DNA of 64,000 nucleotides from Amia ocellicauda (Eukaryota; Chordata; Actinopteri; Amiiformes; Amiidae): the NCBI RefSeq assembly GCF_036373705.1, contig NC_089856.1:9108501-9172500 (forward strand), read 5' to 3'. Positions 13,301 to 23,423 of this stretch are shown here, in pieces. The notes below the pieces were generated by a model, which worked only from the letters and a program-made list of their open reading frames with translations, did not search any database and had not been told where the DNA came from. The position numbers and the translations under genes were made by a program. How positions within the stretch are numbered: the stretch's first letter is position 1; the number at the start of each line of letters is the position of its first letter.

Positions 13301-16128
13301 GAGGTAAATGTCAAATCCTGGAATGAAAACAACAGTCCAGTATGAATTTTGAATGCATGAGATTGCTGCACACTCCTGCCTTTTTACATACAATCTCCTA
13401 CAAATGGCATGCAATTACAGAATGTGTTGGTCGGTTAAAAGGTATAATATATAATATACCATATCTCCCAGTTACCTATAGAATATCACAATATATTTTT
13501 TGGGCCAAATCACCCACCCCTGCCACACAGCACATCTGGCAGTGTTGTTGCTACAGAGGTGTCTTACTGCGAAGGAGCTGCACAGTGTATCCAGCCTGGG
13601 CATCAGCGGGGTCCACCCGGAAGCAGGTCTTGTTGCTGAAGAGGCTGACCCCGATGGTGGTTTCATTGGAGTGCTCCTTCAGGAAATAGTTGAATAGAGT
13701 CCACAGGCTGAACTGCTGCAACTCCCTCAGCATCTCCTCGTCCTGCACAACCGTCACCTTGAGCTGCTTAGAGCTGCGCACGCGAATCTGGGACGGGAAC
13801 AACACCACCCAGGAATTACAGTTTCAGGAGTGCATACTGACATGCATACAACCGAGAGAACAATGATCTGGCCATGAGGGTGAGGCCAGCGGAACTTTGG
13901 AAGCCTTAGGGGTGAAAGATACTATAAAGACAAGTTGTTGTTTGCAAACTTGACTTTTTTTTCACCTGCATCTGCTAACTGTTCTACATGTAAAATGGGG
14001 GGACAAGATCTTTGCAACTCAGTTAGGATGTAAATTGGAAGGGTAATTTCCAGAACATATTTCAGATTGTTGTTCAATACCCCTTTTATGGAATTTCAAT
14101 GATGGAACTAAATTACTCTACAACTGATGATGCATGGCTGAGGCCTGATCACTTGGTGTGGTGAAGATGAACACCAATGCTGGCTAAGAAGTGAAATGCC
14201 AACTACATATGTTTAAGTGACTGTATGGACATGAAGTGCGGTGCTGTGGTTTACCTGTATTCTAGTCCACGTCTCCTTCCAGCCAGGCACCAGGTGGTTG
14301 TAGTAACAGAAGTCCTGAGATTGAAACCTTTTGATCTCTTGTCCATCTTGGATAGATACGATGGACAGCTCTTTACCTGCGGGACAGGGAGTCTCTACAG
14401 TTACAGAAAGCAGTAGCACAACTTCCAGGGTTCCATTTTCCAAGACTTTTCTATGACTTTCCAGGATAATTTCCATTATTTTCCAGGACATCTCCTCATC
14501 AATTATGAAATTGATTTTATAAGAAAAATATGGTAAGCACTCCTGCAATATTATTTTGTAGAAAAAATAATCTCCAAGAAATTAAACTAATTGATGACAT
14601 ATTTAATGCTTTATTTTCCTAGAATTCATACAGTTTTCACTAAATATAGCTCCCAACATCAAATCTGGTTGGCGAGGGTAACCGGGGAACTCTTAATGTT
14701 GAGCCCTGTCCTGATGATTCAGAAGATGAGGAACCAAAATAACTGGTTAAAGTCTACCACTCCAAAAACCCACAACCAATCTCACCATTATGGACAGTAG
14801 AAACAATACAATTATGAAATTATGCAATCTCAAATTTTCACATTTAACAGTGTTTATTAAATCAAAGTAAATAAACTGGTCATCAGTTATTCAATCTTCC
14901 TTTCAGCTAGTCAGTAAGCACCAGTTAATCAATCAGTTAATTGTATTATTTATCACTGAATTTACCATAAAATGTTTCTGAATGTTGGCTTCTCAGACAT
15001 TCTACATACATTTGAGCCGCTGTGTGCTTTTAACTGAAAAAGTTGAGAAGTTGGAGTAGAGACAAGGAAGGAACTTCAGTCCTGTAACATTGTGTGCAAA
15101 GTTGAATAAACAAAAAAAGTTTCACCAAGTGTTATAAATATTTTAAAAGAAAATAAAGGTTACATAAGGTTACAAACACTACACAATCAGTGGCAAAATC
15201 CACCTCCACTTTATGCTACGTTATTCTACTCGATTTGTTTTTGGAAATAATATGTTTTTCCCCTGACTTTTCCAGGTTCAAAACATTTTTGAACATTTTC
15301 CCTGACTTTCCAGGTCAGTGTTTTCCCCCTGACTTTCCAGGTTTTTCCATGACCTTGGGAACCCTGAACTTCCATCTGGAAAATACTCCTACTCAAGCAC
15401 CGTGATTGTGTAAAGCACCACGACAGATGCCCACACGTACTAACATGACATAACCTACATGATGATCATGATAATAATAATAGCATTAACACTGCAAGTA
15501 TAATAGAATACTGTGCACAATCATTTTGGTTGTTCTTAATCCAGTGCAACATCAATGCAGGGACTGAACAGGACAAGTAAGTAGGCATTTAATTTGCAAA
15601 ATAGAACTGGTTGGAACAGTAAGGATTGAAATGTTCTTCACAAATACAGAAAATCGTCAACAAACACGAAAAGTGCGTAGCTATGTGAAATGTCATATAA
15701 CAATGTTACAAATGCAGCCAATAACGTGTTAATGGTTTGTAATTCTGCCTAATGAATCCAGTTCCTACCCCAGTGTTGACACTTAACTCTGATAACCGAG
15801 TTAAACGTGTACAAGTTGTCTAATGCATTTTTAACACATGCCTCTTTGGTTAATATTGTAATCAACTTTTTTTTTGCAATTGAAAACTTTTACGGTCTAG
15901 TCTACAACAGCACGAATGTAATTTCTCTTCCAGGCTCTTTTGGTTTCTCGCTTAAAATTGATATTTAGTGTCAAACACAAGGCCAAAATCTAATTTAAAA
16001 AATATCCCCAAAAGCTTCTCACCTGACGTCTCGCATGGGAGGCAATACAACACGAAACACAGAAGAAAAGAGGCCGTTGTCGCTGTTTTAAAGTCAAACC
16101 TCACTCTCCATTTAATCTCTCCCGCCAT
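6452..16128 (-). CDS. nemp1: NEMP1 (TMEM194A), nuclear envelope integral membrane protein 1; nine coding exons, 440 aa
   Basis: Exons on the minus strand, in reading order: 16128-16023, 14376-14255, 13787-13568, 13317-13245, 12721-12628, 12441-12327, 11489-11264, 7133-6960, 6644-6452. Every intron has GT/AG ends, and the exons sum to 1323 nt in one open frame. Residues 1-36 look like a signal peptide. The lumenal part contains [19 protein letters not shown], which parallels human NEMP1. About five hydrophobic segments fall near residues 152-171, 180-203, 209-228, 245-258 and 270-303. Then come the family blocks [10 protein letters not shown] and [20 protein letters not shown], and an acidic tail. 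Human NEMP1 is 444 aa. Known for the family: an inner nuclear membrane protein supporting envelope stiffness and fertility, with the C-terminal part in the nucleoplasm binding Ran/BAF. NEMP2 is less likely because the neighbour is NAB2. The start is the first ATG before the signal peptide. Confidence 0.95.
6960..7133 (-). CDS. nemp1: nemp1 coding exon 8 (nucleoplasmic domain)
   Basis: Bounded by CTGGGCAG| and |GTGGGT; residues 319-376. It contains [20 protein letters not shown] and [13 protein letters not shown], strongly conserved in NEMP1. The acceptor lies next to a CAGTA-type microsatellite. Confidence 0.93.
7160..7252. repeat. CAGTA/CAGCA microsatellite
   Basis: Imperfect pentanucleotide array (CAGTA with CAGCA and ACAAC variants) within 30 bases of the nemp1 exon 8 acceptor. 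Its repeats contain AG and CTG/CTT motifs on the minus strand, but the true acceptor is closer to the exon. Confidence 0.85.
7435..8704. mobile_element. hAT-type (Tip100-like ends) non-autonomous element in nemp1 intron 7
   Basis: The left end CAGGGATGGGGAAC is matched in reverse by the right end at 8691-8704 (complement AAGGGGTGGGGAAT). The flanks read CTGTAGCT at 7427-7434 and TTGTAGCT at 8705-8712, an 8-bp duplication with one mismatch. Just inside the right end, 8641-8690 is rich in GGCC palindromes. About 1.27 kb; no recognisable transposase remains. The scattered short frames inside are not credible genes. Confidence 0.75.
9238..9735. mobile_element. hAT-like MITE split by a CR1-like LINE fragment
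   Basis: The left part ('caatcctgatccacaccatc' to 'ggttacttaata') and the right part ('ggttggaacagaaaccagca' to 'caccagggtgg') look like the two ends of one MITE family also seen near 48130-48205 and 60050-60120. The middle, from about 9306 to 9525, is a CR1-like fragment. No clear target duplication was found, so the exact ends are uncertain. Confidence 0.5.
9306..9525 (-). mobile_element. CR1-like LINE 3' fragment
   Basis: Closely resembles the 49108-49490 copy: 'gaacataagaaagggtacaa', 'gaggaggccatt', 'tggggagtttattccagattg'. The minus-strand sense reading ends in TTTCTTATGTTC, like the CR1 3' terminal repeat. Only the last part of the element is present, as expected from 5' truncation. 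Confidence 0.65.
9736..11263. other. nemp1: nemp1 intron 7, remaining part
   Basis: Intronic DNA with a (CA)n run at 10303-10334 and a worn fragment near 10595-10650 resembling the repeat at 28975-29312. No further exon or RNA gene seen. Confidence 0.6.
10303..10334. repeat. (CA)n microsatellite
   Basis: About 16 uninterrupted CA units within nemp1 intron 7. Confidence 0.95.
11264..11489 (-). CDS. nemp1: nemp1 coding exon 7 (last membrane segments)
   Basis: Bounded by GTATGCAG| and |GTAGGA; residues 244-318. It contains [40 protein letters not shown] and SKNLEHPI, all family landmarks. The donor +3 to +6 (AGGA) is acceptable but not perfect. Confidence 0.93.
11965..12130 (-). repeat. SINE tail fragment, reverse orientation
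   Basis: Begins with ATT repeats and 'ttagcagatgcccttgtccagggcga', the reverse of the SINE 3' end ('cctggacaagggcatctgcta'). The rest decays into unrecognised sequence. It sits in nemp1 intron 6. Confidence 0.55.
12327..12441 (-). CDS. nemp1: nemp1 coding exon 6 (third membrane segment)
   Basis: Bounded by TTCTCCCAG| and |GTGAGC; residues 206-243. [20 protein letters not shown] is nearly the human sequence at this point. Confidence 0.93.
12628..12721 (-). CDS. nemp1: nemp1 coding exon 5 (second membrane segment)
   Basis: Bounded by TTTCGCAG| and |GTAAGC; residues 174-205. It reads [20 protein letters not shown] and ends at the conserved FLPK before the next exon's KSPFY. Confidence 0.93.
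13245..13317 (-). CDS. nemp1: nemp1 coding exon 4 (first membrane segment)
   Basis: Bounded by CATTCCAG| and |GTAATG; residues 150-173. The peptide [20 protein letters not shown] corresponds to human RRFDPKLFLVFLLG and forms the first membrane helix after the lumenal domain. Confidence 0.92.
13568..13787 (-). CDS. nemp1: nemp1 coding exon 3
   Basis: Bounded by CCGTCCCAG| and |GTAAGA; residues 77-149. It opens [14 protein letters not shown] and contains [20 protein letters not shown], which aligns with the human lumenal domain, including an N-glycosylation-type NET site. It ends one base into codon 150. Confidence 0.93.
14255..14376 (-). CDS. nemp1: nemp1 coding exon 2
   Basis: Bounded by CCCGCAG| and |GTAAAC; residues 36-76. 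It contains [20 protein letters not shown], matching the family lumenal block with its Cys and the tryptophan pair. The end phase is 0 and joins directly to exon 3. Confidence 0.92.
14426..15366. mobile_element. non-autonomous DNA transposon with CAGGGTTCC ends in nemp1 intron 1
   Basis: The left end CAGGGTTCCATTTTCCAAGA and the right end complement CAGGGTTCCCAAGGTCATGG are inverted. Both ends contain tandem 'gactttccagg' motifs. The flanks share AACTTC (14420-14425 and 15367-15372), a 6-bp duplication. Ends of this kind are usually assigned to hAT elements, which make 8 bp, so the superfamily is unsettled. No transposase seen in the 941 bp. Confidence 0.7.
16023..16128 (-). CDS. nemp1: nemp1 coding exon 1 (start and signal peptide)
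   Basis: ATG at 16128-16126 opens [11 protein letters not shown], followed by a hydrophobic run ([13 protein letters not shown]) typical of a signal peptide. The exon ends TCA G|GTGAGA, a good donor. It covers residues 1-35 and the first base of codon 36. The ATG context (GTCATGG) has G at +4. Confidence 0.88.
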
Positions 16129-16330
16129 GACAGGCCACCGCGCACACTACCGTGCTGCCCCCTCGCTTAGCAACCACTTGAGCCACACGCCCTATAGCGA
16201 GCCACCGACAGGCGGTATTGACCAATGAGAGAAGAGGATTTGTATCAGCAGGGTAAGGTTTAAGCTGTGAACCAATCAATGCAAAGCTGAGGTGCAAAAA
16301 GGCGGGTTTAAAACGGATTATTGACACAAT
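16129..16330 (-). promoter_or_regulatory. nemp1: nemp1 promoter region with two CCAAT boxes
   Basis: Upstream of the start codon the DNA is locally CpG-rich (about 16020-16210). CCAAT motifs lie at 16222-16226 and 16272-16276. No TATA box in a usual place. Transcription start is not resolvable by eye. Confidence 0.5.
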
Positions 16331-16593
16331 CGTGAATAGAACGGTTTTGAAACCTGGTCAGGGCCCGTCAGCCAATTCAATGGCACATTTTTAAAAACAT
16401 TGTTTCCGTCACCCAAACTTGATGGAAATGAAAGGGGTTGTCTGTTAACTTTTGGAAAATTCACTGAAAGGGGATTTTTATGATTGAGCAATTTGGGCGT
16501 TAGAAACGTAAGAAGCGTGTTTGGCAATCTTTTAGAAATCAGACGCCCCCTGCTCAACCACATGGCGTTGTTATTAAAATATGAGTATGCATT

Positions 16594-16596
<3 letters not shown>

Positions 16597-16666
<70 letters not shown>
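16597..16666. repeat. (TA)35 microsatellite upstream of nemp1
   Basis: An uninterrupted TA run of about 70 bases, roughly 470 bases upstream of the nemp1 start codon. Likely highly variable in length and able to extrude as a cruciform. Confidence 0.95.
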
Positions 16667-16669
<3 letters not shown>

Positions 16670-17657
16670 TAGACAGCTTACATAGGCCGTTCTGACCAGC
16701 AGGGGTCTCCATTACAACCCATTCTTTTGTTAACGAGTTCTGTATAGTCGCAAAATATAAAATCCTGTGGGTATATATATAAAAAGTGTCAGTTGTCAGT
16801 TGTCATTGGCGTATAGAAATGACATAAGTCCTATTTTGTTATCTGTAGTGGCAAAATGTATTATTTCCTTTATAATCTCTATATATTATTAATGCTTTCA
16901 TTAATTCATGCAAAGTAATCTGGTTTATAAAGCAATCATTAGTTTGTATTTACTCTGAGGGCTACTTTAATTATTTGTTCTTAACGCATTTCTGTCTCAG
17001 GCTTCAATCAAGCATTGTCTTCTCATGATTTCATTCAGCCACTGTCTTCTAGGATATTCAATCACCTGAAACAGTCAAACAGTATAGAGATTGTGTGTTT
17101 TGGGGAACAGGTATGTGGTTAAGGACTTAAAACAATGTCTTTGATAAAGATCTGTTGCCTACAAATGCTGACCATCACCAATCAACTCATCAAACACTTC
17201 AACAACATTAGCAAACTTAGGTCTGTGTTAATTATTATGTGTGTGGTAAACTATTTTGTACAACTGTATTTTAATGAAATGCAATCACTTCTGACAGAGA
17301 AGACTGTAACCCATTGTCTCTGAAGATACAAAAAGGCTTCTCCAACTCACATCCTTAGTTCTTTTCTTCACTTCATGTGAGAGGAGAGCTCCGGGTTAAC
17401 CTGTATTTATGTTTTCTGTAATGAACTTGAAACATCGGTGTATCCTGGGATTTACTAAAACCACTACATATCCTTCCAAATTTCAAATAAAAAAATATTT
17501 TTATTGACATTATTTTTTAAGAAATACAGAAAAGGTAATGCATATTTGTGTGTGTGTGCGTGTGTATCATGTGTCGATGTGTAGGCTGTGTACAAAAATA
17601 TCAGCCCTGACAGAGCAAAATTAGCTAATAGCAAAGAAAAACAATACAAATAATTGA

Positions 17658-17660
<3 letters not shown>

Positions 17661-17717
<57 letters not shown>
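17661..17717. repeat. (AAT)n microsatellite
   Basis: About 19 AAT units in the nemp1-nab2 intergenic region. It produces a spurious poly-isoleucine frame on the minus strand. Confidence 0.95.
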
Positions 17718-18999
17718 GTATTCTGTTCCCATTCACAACATTAACATAAAACTGGGGTTAAAATGTGTTAATAGCATCTATATTTTAATTTTCTATGTTC
17801 ACAGAGAGGAAGGCTATGGTAGGCTAATAGTCTGTGTTATTTCTAGATGCATTTTCATACTGTAGGCCACTTCCGGTGCTACAATTAAAATATGTAGGCA
17901 TTACAAGCCCATATGTCTAGAAAGTATAACTTTTTTTAGCACAGCACAGTGGAAGACAGTCTCCGTTTCAAATACTGGCCCTCTCACGACACACCTTCAC
18001 CCCAGTTATGATATGAATTCCTCACTTTTAACCCCCCCACACACACACACACACACACACACACCACATACACCACATGTATTTTCTCATAACAATCTCT
18101 AATCATATAGAATTTGCTTCTCTCTCCTCCGTGCCTGATACTTTACTTTAACATGTTGTATTACTCACAGACTTGTGTTGTTGTTTTAATCTGTGCAGGG
18201 CTCTGTGGCACTATACCAAATCTAAAATGATTGATTCATTGATTGATTGACACACACAAAACCAATCAGACAGAAAGAGAGGGAAAGATGAGAGAGACAA
18301 AAGACAACTAAAATTAAATCACTCTGCTGCAATTAATCCAAATCCAGTCTAGCAGTGGTTTAACAAATTCAATGCACTAAGTTTAACCTTTAGCCTTTAA
18401 GTTCCACGACTCAAGGGTGACTGTAAATAACGTTGGAAAAAAACGTTATGCCGGTGTGAAATGTACATTAAATGACAAAACTGGCTGCACAATGAATGCC
18501 ACAGAACCAATCGTGTTTCGCTTCCTTGTTTATTCATATATGAGTGTTTATTTTTGATAGCAAGGAATAGTGGGATTTGTTAAAAGCCAAATACTGTATT
18601 GAACTACATTGAATTGCAATTCGTAACTTGGGCTCAAAATGTGGGTACTTACTCTAGCAATTGAGTTGTTCTCATATTATTATTATTTACACGCATTATT
18701 TCAGCAGTATTGCATAAAACCAACATATACACATGTACTGATACAGCACCACACGTAGCTTGCAGCCTTTGCAAAGCCAAGCTGGATGAAGTGATAGTGA
18801 ACTGACTGAACTCTCACACGATGCCTTCTGAGACGCACAAATGACACACGCACAATACTCAAATCATCGATAATACAACAAAGGTCTGATATATATATAT
18901 GATATATTTAACTTAAAAGCTGACGTTTTCAAAAAGGGCAGAACTCTTCCTTTCTTGCTCTTTTCTGCATTTCTTTCTTTGTCTTTTTTAGAGTTCCTG

Positions 19000-19620
19000 C
19001 CGGTACTTGCTCCATCCCTCATTGTCTCTCTCCCTCCCACACTCCCGGACGTGCGGTTTCTATTTCTGCCGATTCCGGATACCCGGCTAATGGGTTCCTT
19101 GAGGAATAGCTGCAGTCTGTGGGTGGGCGAGATCAACTGGAGCTGATACTAGGAGGGGGATAAGCGGCTCCATATGGGGGCGGTAGGATGTGCGTCAGAT
19201 ACCAAAGGAGGGAGGGAGGGAGGGAGGGAGAGAGAGAGACGGGGTGAGCGGCAGTGTGGAGTGGGAGGGAGCGCATGTAGGGGGAGAGGGGGTGCAATAT
19301 TGGGTTACCTTCTAACTCCAAATGAATTTTCATCCAATTCCTGCGGGTTTCAGCTGCCACCTGTGCACGGAGACATTGCACAAGCCTGCTTCTAAGGAAC
19401 AACATATAATACATAATACACTCGACCATATTGGAAATGCGCATGATGACGAGCGAGAGGTGGTCATTTGCGGTCATTGCGGAAGCTCCTGCGCTCGGGG
19501 AGCCTCAGACAGCCGTTTCTTGAAGTGCTCCAGAGAGGGAGATTCAACAGCTGGGCGGGCTTCTTCCACACGCCTACGACTTCAACAACGGACAAATGCA
19601 CCTGCGTTTCACTCGCATTA
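19000..19620. promoter_or_regulatory. moderately CpG-rich segment, possible distal regulatory element
   Basis: GC and CpG are locally raised relative to its surroundings, with a purine tract at 19206-19239. A 99-codon plus-strand frame (19322-19621) has paired cysteines (CHLC, CGHC) but no recognisable domain. This could be an enhancer or alternative promoter for nab2 or nemp1. Weak evidence. Confidence 0.2.
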
Positions 19621-21126
19621 GAGGATGTCTGGTCTGAACCATGAGAGTAATGCTTCAGCTACAGGGCTTTTTCAGCTTGGTCATTAATCATTGAAAAAAA
19701 CTGAACTCCAATTCACGGTTGCCTGGTCATGTTTAGAACTGATTGGGAAAATTATTGTTTTACTTTTTAACCAATTTACTCAAAGGAACAATTAAAACTT
19801 TACAAGCATATTTTCAATCCAGGCACTTACTGAACTCCTCACAAATACCCAATTATTAACAGTGCCAAAAGACTACCTGTAAGGGTAATAAATTGCTGTT
19901 TGTGGTTATGGGGTTTAGGCTCCCATTACTAGTAGTTGTGATCAGACCTTTTTTTTTTTTTTTTAAGTGCACATGCACTGAGAAGTAAAAAGTGAATTTT
20001 ATCTAAGCCTATTGTATAGCATGAGTGTGGTCAAAGTACACAAATCGCCCTCCACTACTATACTAAGCACTGCTTATCTCTTTAGAGGACACAATTCAGC
20101 ACTCAGATAGTGGGATCATTCTCACAATACCAGTCAGACCTGTGTGTCCAAATTGAACGCAGTCTCAGTTAGCCTGGAAAAAGGAAAGAGGGAAGGAAAG
20201 GGAGAGGTGGAGAGATGTTTTTGTGGCCAGTCGCCCCCCTGCAGTGTTAGGAGGGCCGTGTTGGCATCCTCTTGTTGCCCACAGAGGCCCTGATTGCACT
20301 GGGGGTGAACAATGGGTCTGCTGTGCTGACTGAGGTGCAGAACAAGGCTGCAGTGTCAGCCTGCCTCCGGGCTTCTGTTAGTGCTGGCACCCCACGGCTG
20401 AGGGGGCACTTTCCCAACACACTGGAGTTGCGCTTTTCTGTGTCTTCCACATTTTCCTCCCAGTATTACATAACAATATATGTATTTTTCCAATTTTTAT
20501 TTGTTAAATTAAAAATAGTTTATTTCAGTGTCAATGCACTAGGAATGGAAAGGTATTTAAGGTTGTGCAGGGCTCTGAAGGCTATGTGTAATAAGGCATA
20601 TGTGACACTGATTATATATGCGTGTGTGTGTTTATCTGCCTCAGCTTCCTCCTGTTCCCTGTTCTATCTTCCAAAACCAAATATAGAATAAGATCACATA
20701 ACAGCAGGAACACAAGGGGAACTTTCACTTTTTGCCTTTAAAGTAGAAATTAAACTAAAGGGATTGTGATTAGAGGTTATAAATCATTTCAGCAAAACAC
20801 AGCGCGTCATTCGTGTTTCTGTTGTAGTTTCAGGATACCCCACTAACACTGACTCAATATAGCGCTCAACGTCAGCCATACACCATGACAACACAGCAAC
20901 TGTCTCGCATTGCTAGGCAACAACAGGAAATGTGATGCGACTTTAACAGGGAGCCGGAGAGCCCGAGCGCAGGGACTGCACTGCATGGACGGTGTCGACC
21001 TAGCAAAGCAGACCACCTGCAAAACACAGTGTGGTACTGCTTGTCAACCCGTTTGTGGGTTGACAGGTCACAGGTCATGGTGGATATAGTTTGTGATAAA
21101 CAATAAAATAAAACACACATACACAG

Positions 21127-21157
<31 letters not shown>

Positions 21158-21380
21158 AATAACAATAAAGATCATTAAAAACAATACAGTTATTGTTGAT
21201 AATACCGTTTCTTTAAAAAACAAAAGAAAGAAAAAAGGTATGGTCTATTTTTTATTTTTTTGCTCAGAATTACATCACTTGGGAATCCCCCCTATCAAAC
21301 TGCGTCACACAAATCCATCAAACCCAGTCGGAAGCGGCCTACGCACCACCCCCAGAAAAACACACACTGCGCTGTCTCTA

Positions 21381-21411
<31 letters not shown>

Positions 21412-21595
21412 GTACACGTATATAATTGCAGTCCCTTTTCCCAGAGTTAACCGTTTTCTGCTATATAAGACCAAAAAAAAGAGCTTTAAGTAGGCTACGT
21501 CCAATTTAACCCATTCAAAAAGGCATGTCCTCTAAATAAAGCATATAATGCACTTTTTAACATTACGAAGCTTATTGTAGGAGTATTTTAAGCAG

Positions 21596-21596
<1 letters not shown>

Positions 21597-21642
<46 letters not shown>
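21597..21642. repeat. (AAT)n microsatellite
   Basis: About 15 AAT units, followed 90 bases later by a TA run. Confidence 0.95.
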
Positions 21643-21643
<1 letters not shown>

Positions 21644-21728
21644 TTACATGCTGTATAATATAGTATCCCTTAAAATGATGCATTGCATTTAAAATGTTTA
21701 GGTCACAAATAGCTGTATATAATACAGC

Positions 21729-21730
<2 letters not shown>

Positions 21731-21781
<51 letters not shown>
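21731..21781. repeat. (TA)n microsatellite
   Basis: About 25 TA units, uninterrupted. Confidence 0.95.
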
Positions 21782-21785
<4 letters not shown>

Positions 21786-21994
21786 CAGTATTGCTCATAA
21801 TTCCAGCTTTCTAAATATGGTCTCGTCTTAGGAGAACTGACAGCTGTAATACGAAGCTTAGATGATGGTGACGGAACCTGGGAATATGACCTAAATATCA
21901 GAAAATTAGCCGAAGACAAAAATAAGAAATAGCAAGGGAACATTCTTCTAAGAACAAGATATATATGGCGCTCTCTGGGGTTCGGAAAAGGTTG

Positions 21995-22028
<34 letters not shown>

Positions 22029-22559
22029 TGCTGTTGTTGCTATTGTTTTTCTCATACACTTATGTTTTCCTGATTCATGTTATATTGTGTTATTGTTAAA
22101 GAATACAGATGCGCTTTGGAACAGCCCTGTGTAAACGCTGTCTGTGTGTTAAGTTGCCCTGTGTGGACTGGAGCCCTTGCGTCGGCCGGTGATGAACGCT
22201 GAAGGATGAGCCACCCTGGTTGTGGCTGTGCGTTTCGCCCTGTCGACCAGACTGTGCAGCATAAACGGCAGCTGTGTTATAGGTCACATATGCAAAACTA
22301 AATAGCGATTGGAAATTATGACAGCGGCGTAATGAGGCATATTGTTGAATGCACTGGCAGATCGCTTTGCACAGGCAAATACATCTGCAGTTCCGAGTGG
22401 TTTTACAGAGCAAGAAGCGTTTGTGTCCTGTAGTTTACTGTCAGGAAAGTTAACATGCTAAGGCACGATTAGGGTTAGGCATAGACATATAGGCATAGTT
22501 TTCTATAGAGCTGGTAGGTGGCCAGTATCTTGTTCCAGCTGTTCCTAAGGAAAGGGTTA

Positions 22560-23313
22560 ATTTTTTTTAAAGCCAGCTTGTAAATCCCCCCACCCCACCC
22601 CTCCCCCCGGCTTGCACACCCCCACTTTGAAAGCCGCCTCTCTACCCGGGAGAGGAAAGCTCTTTTTCGGTCAGATGGCGCGCTGCAGTCCGCCCCCGGG
22701 TCTCTCTCACCCACACACCCAGCAAAAGGCTGTCATTAACAATGCAGTCCGCCGAGGGAGGACAGTAGCCAGCGGAAACAGGCAACCACGGGGTAACAAA
22801 GTAGCGAATACAGGAGAAACAGAAAAAAAGATACCAGTGAAATAATTACATTAATAACACAATCCAACACGGCTAATAGAAAGCCGGACGAAAGGGGGAG
22901 ACGCAGAAAACAAGAGGAAATCACGGGCGGGCACCCGGGCGAAAGTTTCCAGAAGTTCCCGTTCAACGTTTGGGCTCCTGGCGGCGCAGTGCGAAGCGGA
23001 GGAGGCAGATGGGAGTAGAAGCCACCCGGGAACGGAGGCAGAGCAGCGACCGATTGTGAATCCAAAAAGGCGGGGAGCCTGCCTGTTTTCTCTCCGTTAC
23101 TACTGCACTTTCCCTCCCCGCGTTTCTTCATATCCAGGCGGCAGAGAAAAAGAAATAAAACGACTACGGGAGGGAGGTGTGAGCGGGACGGCAGCGCGCC
23201 CCAGAGTGAAGCCTACCGGCCGCGGCGGTGAGATTCCCGGGAGGAGCGGAGAGGAGCAGCGCCCGCCTGGGACCCGCTCCAGAGATCGATAACAGCCTAC
23301 CTGACCCATTGAG
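22560..23313 (+). promoter_or_regulatory. nab2: nab2 CpG-rich promoter and 5' untranslated first exon
   Basis: This is the densest CpG segment upstream of the nab2 start. It contains GGGCGGGCACCCGGGCG at about 22924-22943 and many GC boxes. Two possible donors follow: GGCG|GTGAGA (exon end 23227) and CATTGAG|GTAGGG (exon end 23313). Either could splice to the acceptor at 25209-25210. NAB2 genes have an untranslated first exon, so this is the natural candidate, but the start site and true donor are not determined here. Confidence 0.6.
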
Positions 23314-23373
23314 GTAGGGGGAACTTTATTTAGGATTGAAGTGTAATAGATGACTGACAGAAAATGGACGGCA

Positions 23374-23375
<2 letters not shown>

Positions 23376-23420
<45 letters not shown>
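23376..23420. repeat. (TA)n microsatellite
   Basis: About 22 TA units just downstream of the nab2 CpG-rich region, in intron 1. Confidence 0.95.

Positions 23421-23423
<3 letters not shown>

Larger units (their letters stand above)
16667..22559. other. nemp1-nab2 intergenic region
   Basis: No gene with splice support is visible between the divergent nemp1 and nab2. It contains many microsatellites: (AAT)n 17661-17717, (CA)n 18040-18063, GGGA/GA 19206-19239, CA runs at 21138-21158 and 21393-21411, (AAT)n 21597-21642, (TA)n 21731-21781 and (ATT)n 21995-22027. A retroelement-like tail ending in TGATTGATT occurs near 18210-18250. A CpG-containing segment lies at about 19000-19620. Confidence 0.6.

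Noticed and set aside
17464..17736. Poly-isoleucine frame
   Set aside because: Pure translation of an (AAT)n microsatellite.
19322..19621. 99-codon plus-strand frame with paired cysteines, possible zinc finger
   Set aside because: Spacing does not fit a known finger, and there is no splice context or homology that I recognise.
20272..20691. 139-codon plus-strand frame
   Set aside because: First part is locally GC-rich by chance and the second part is AT-rich noise; no domain seen.
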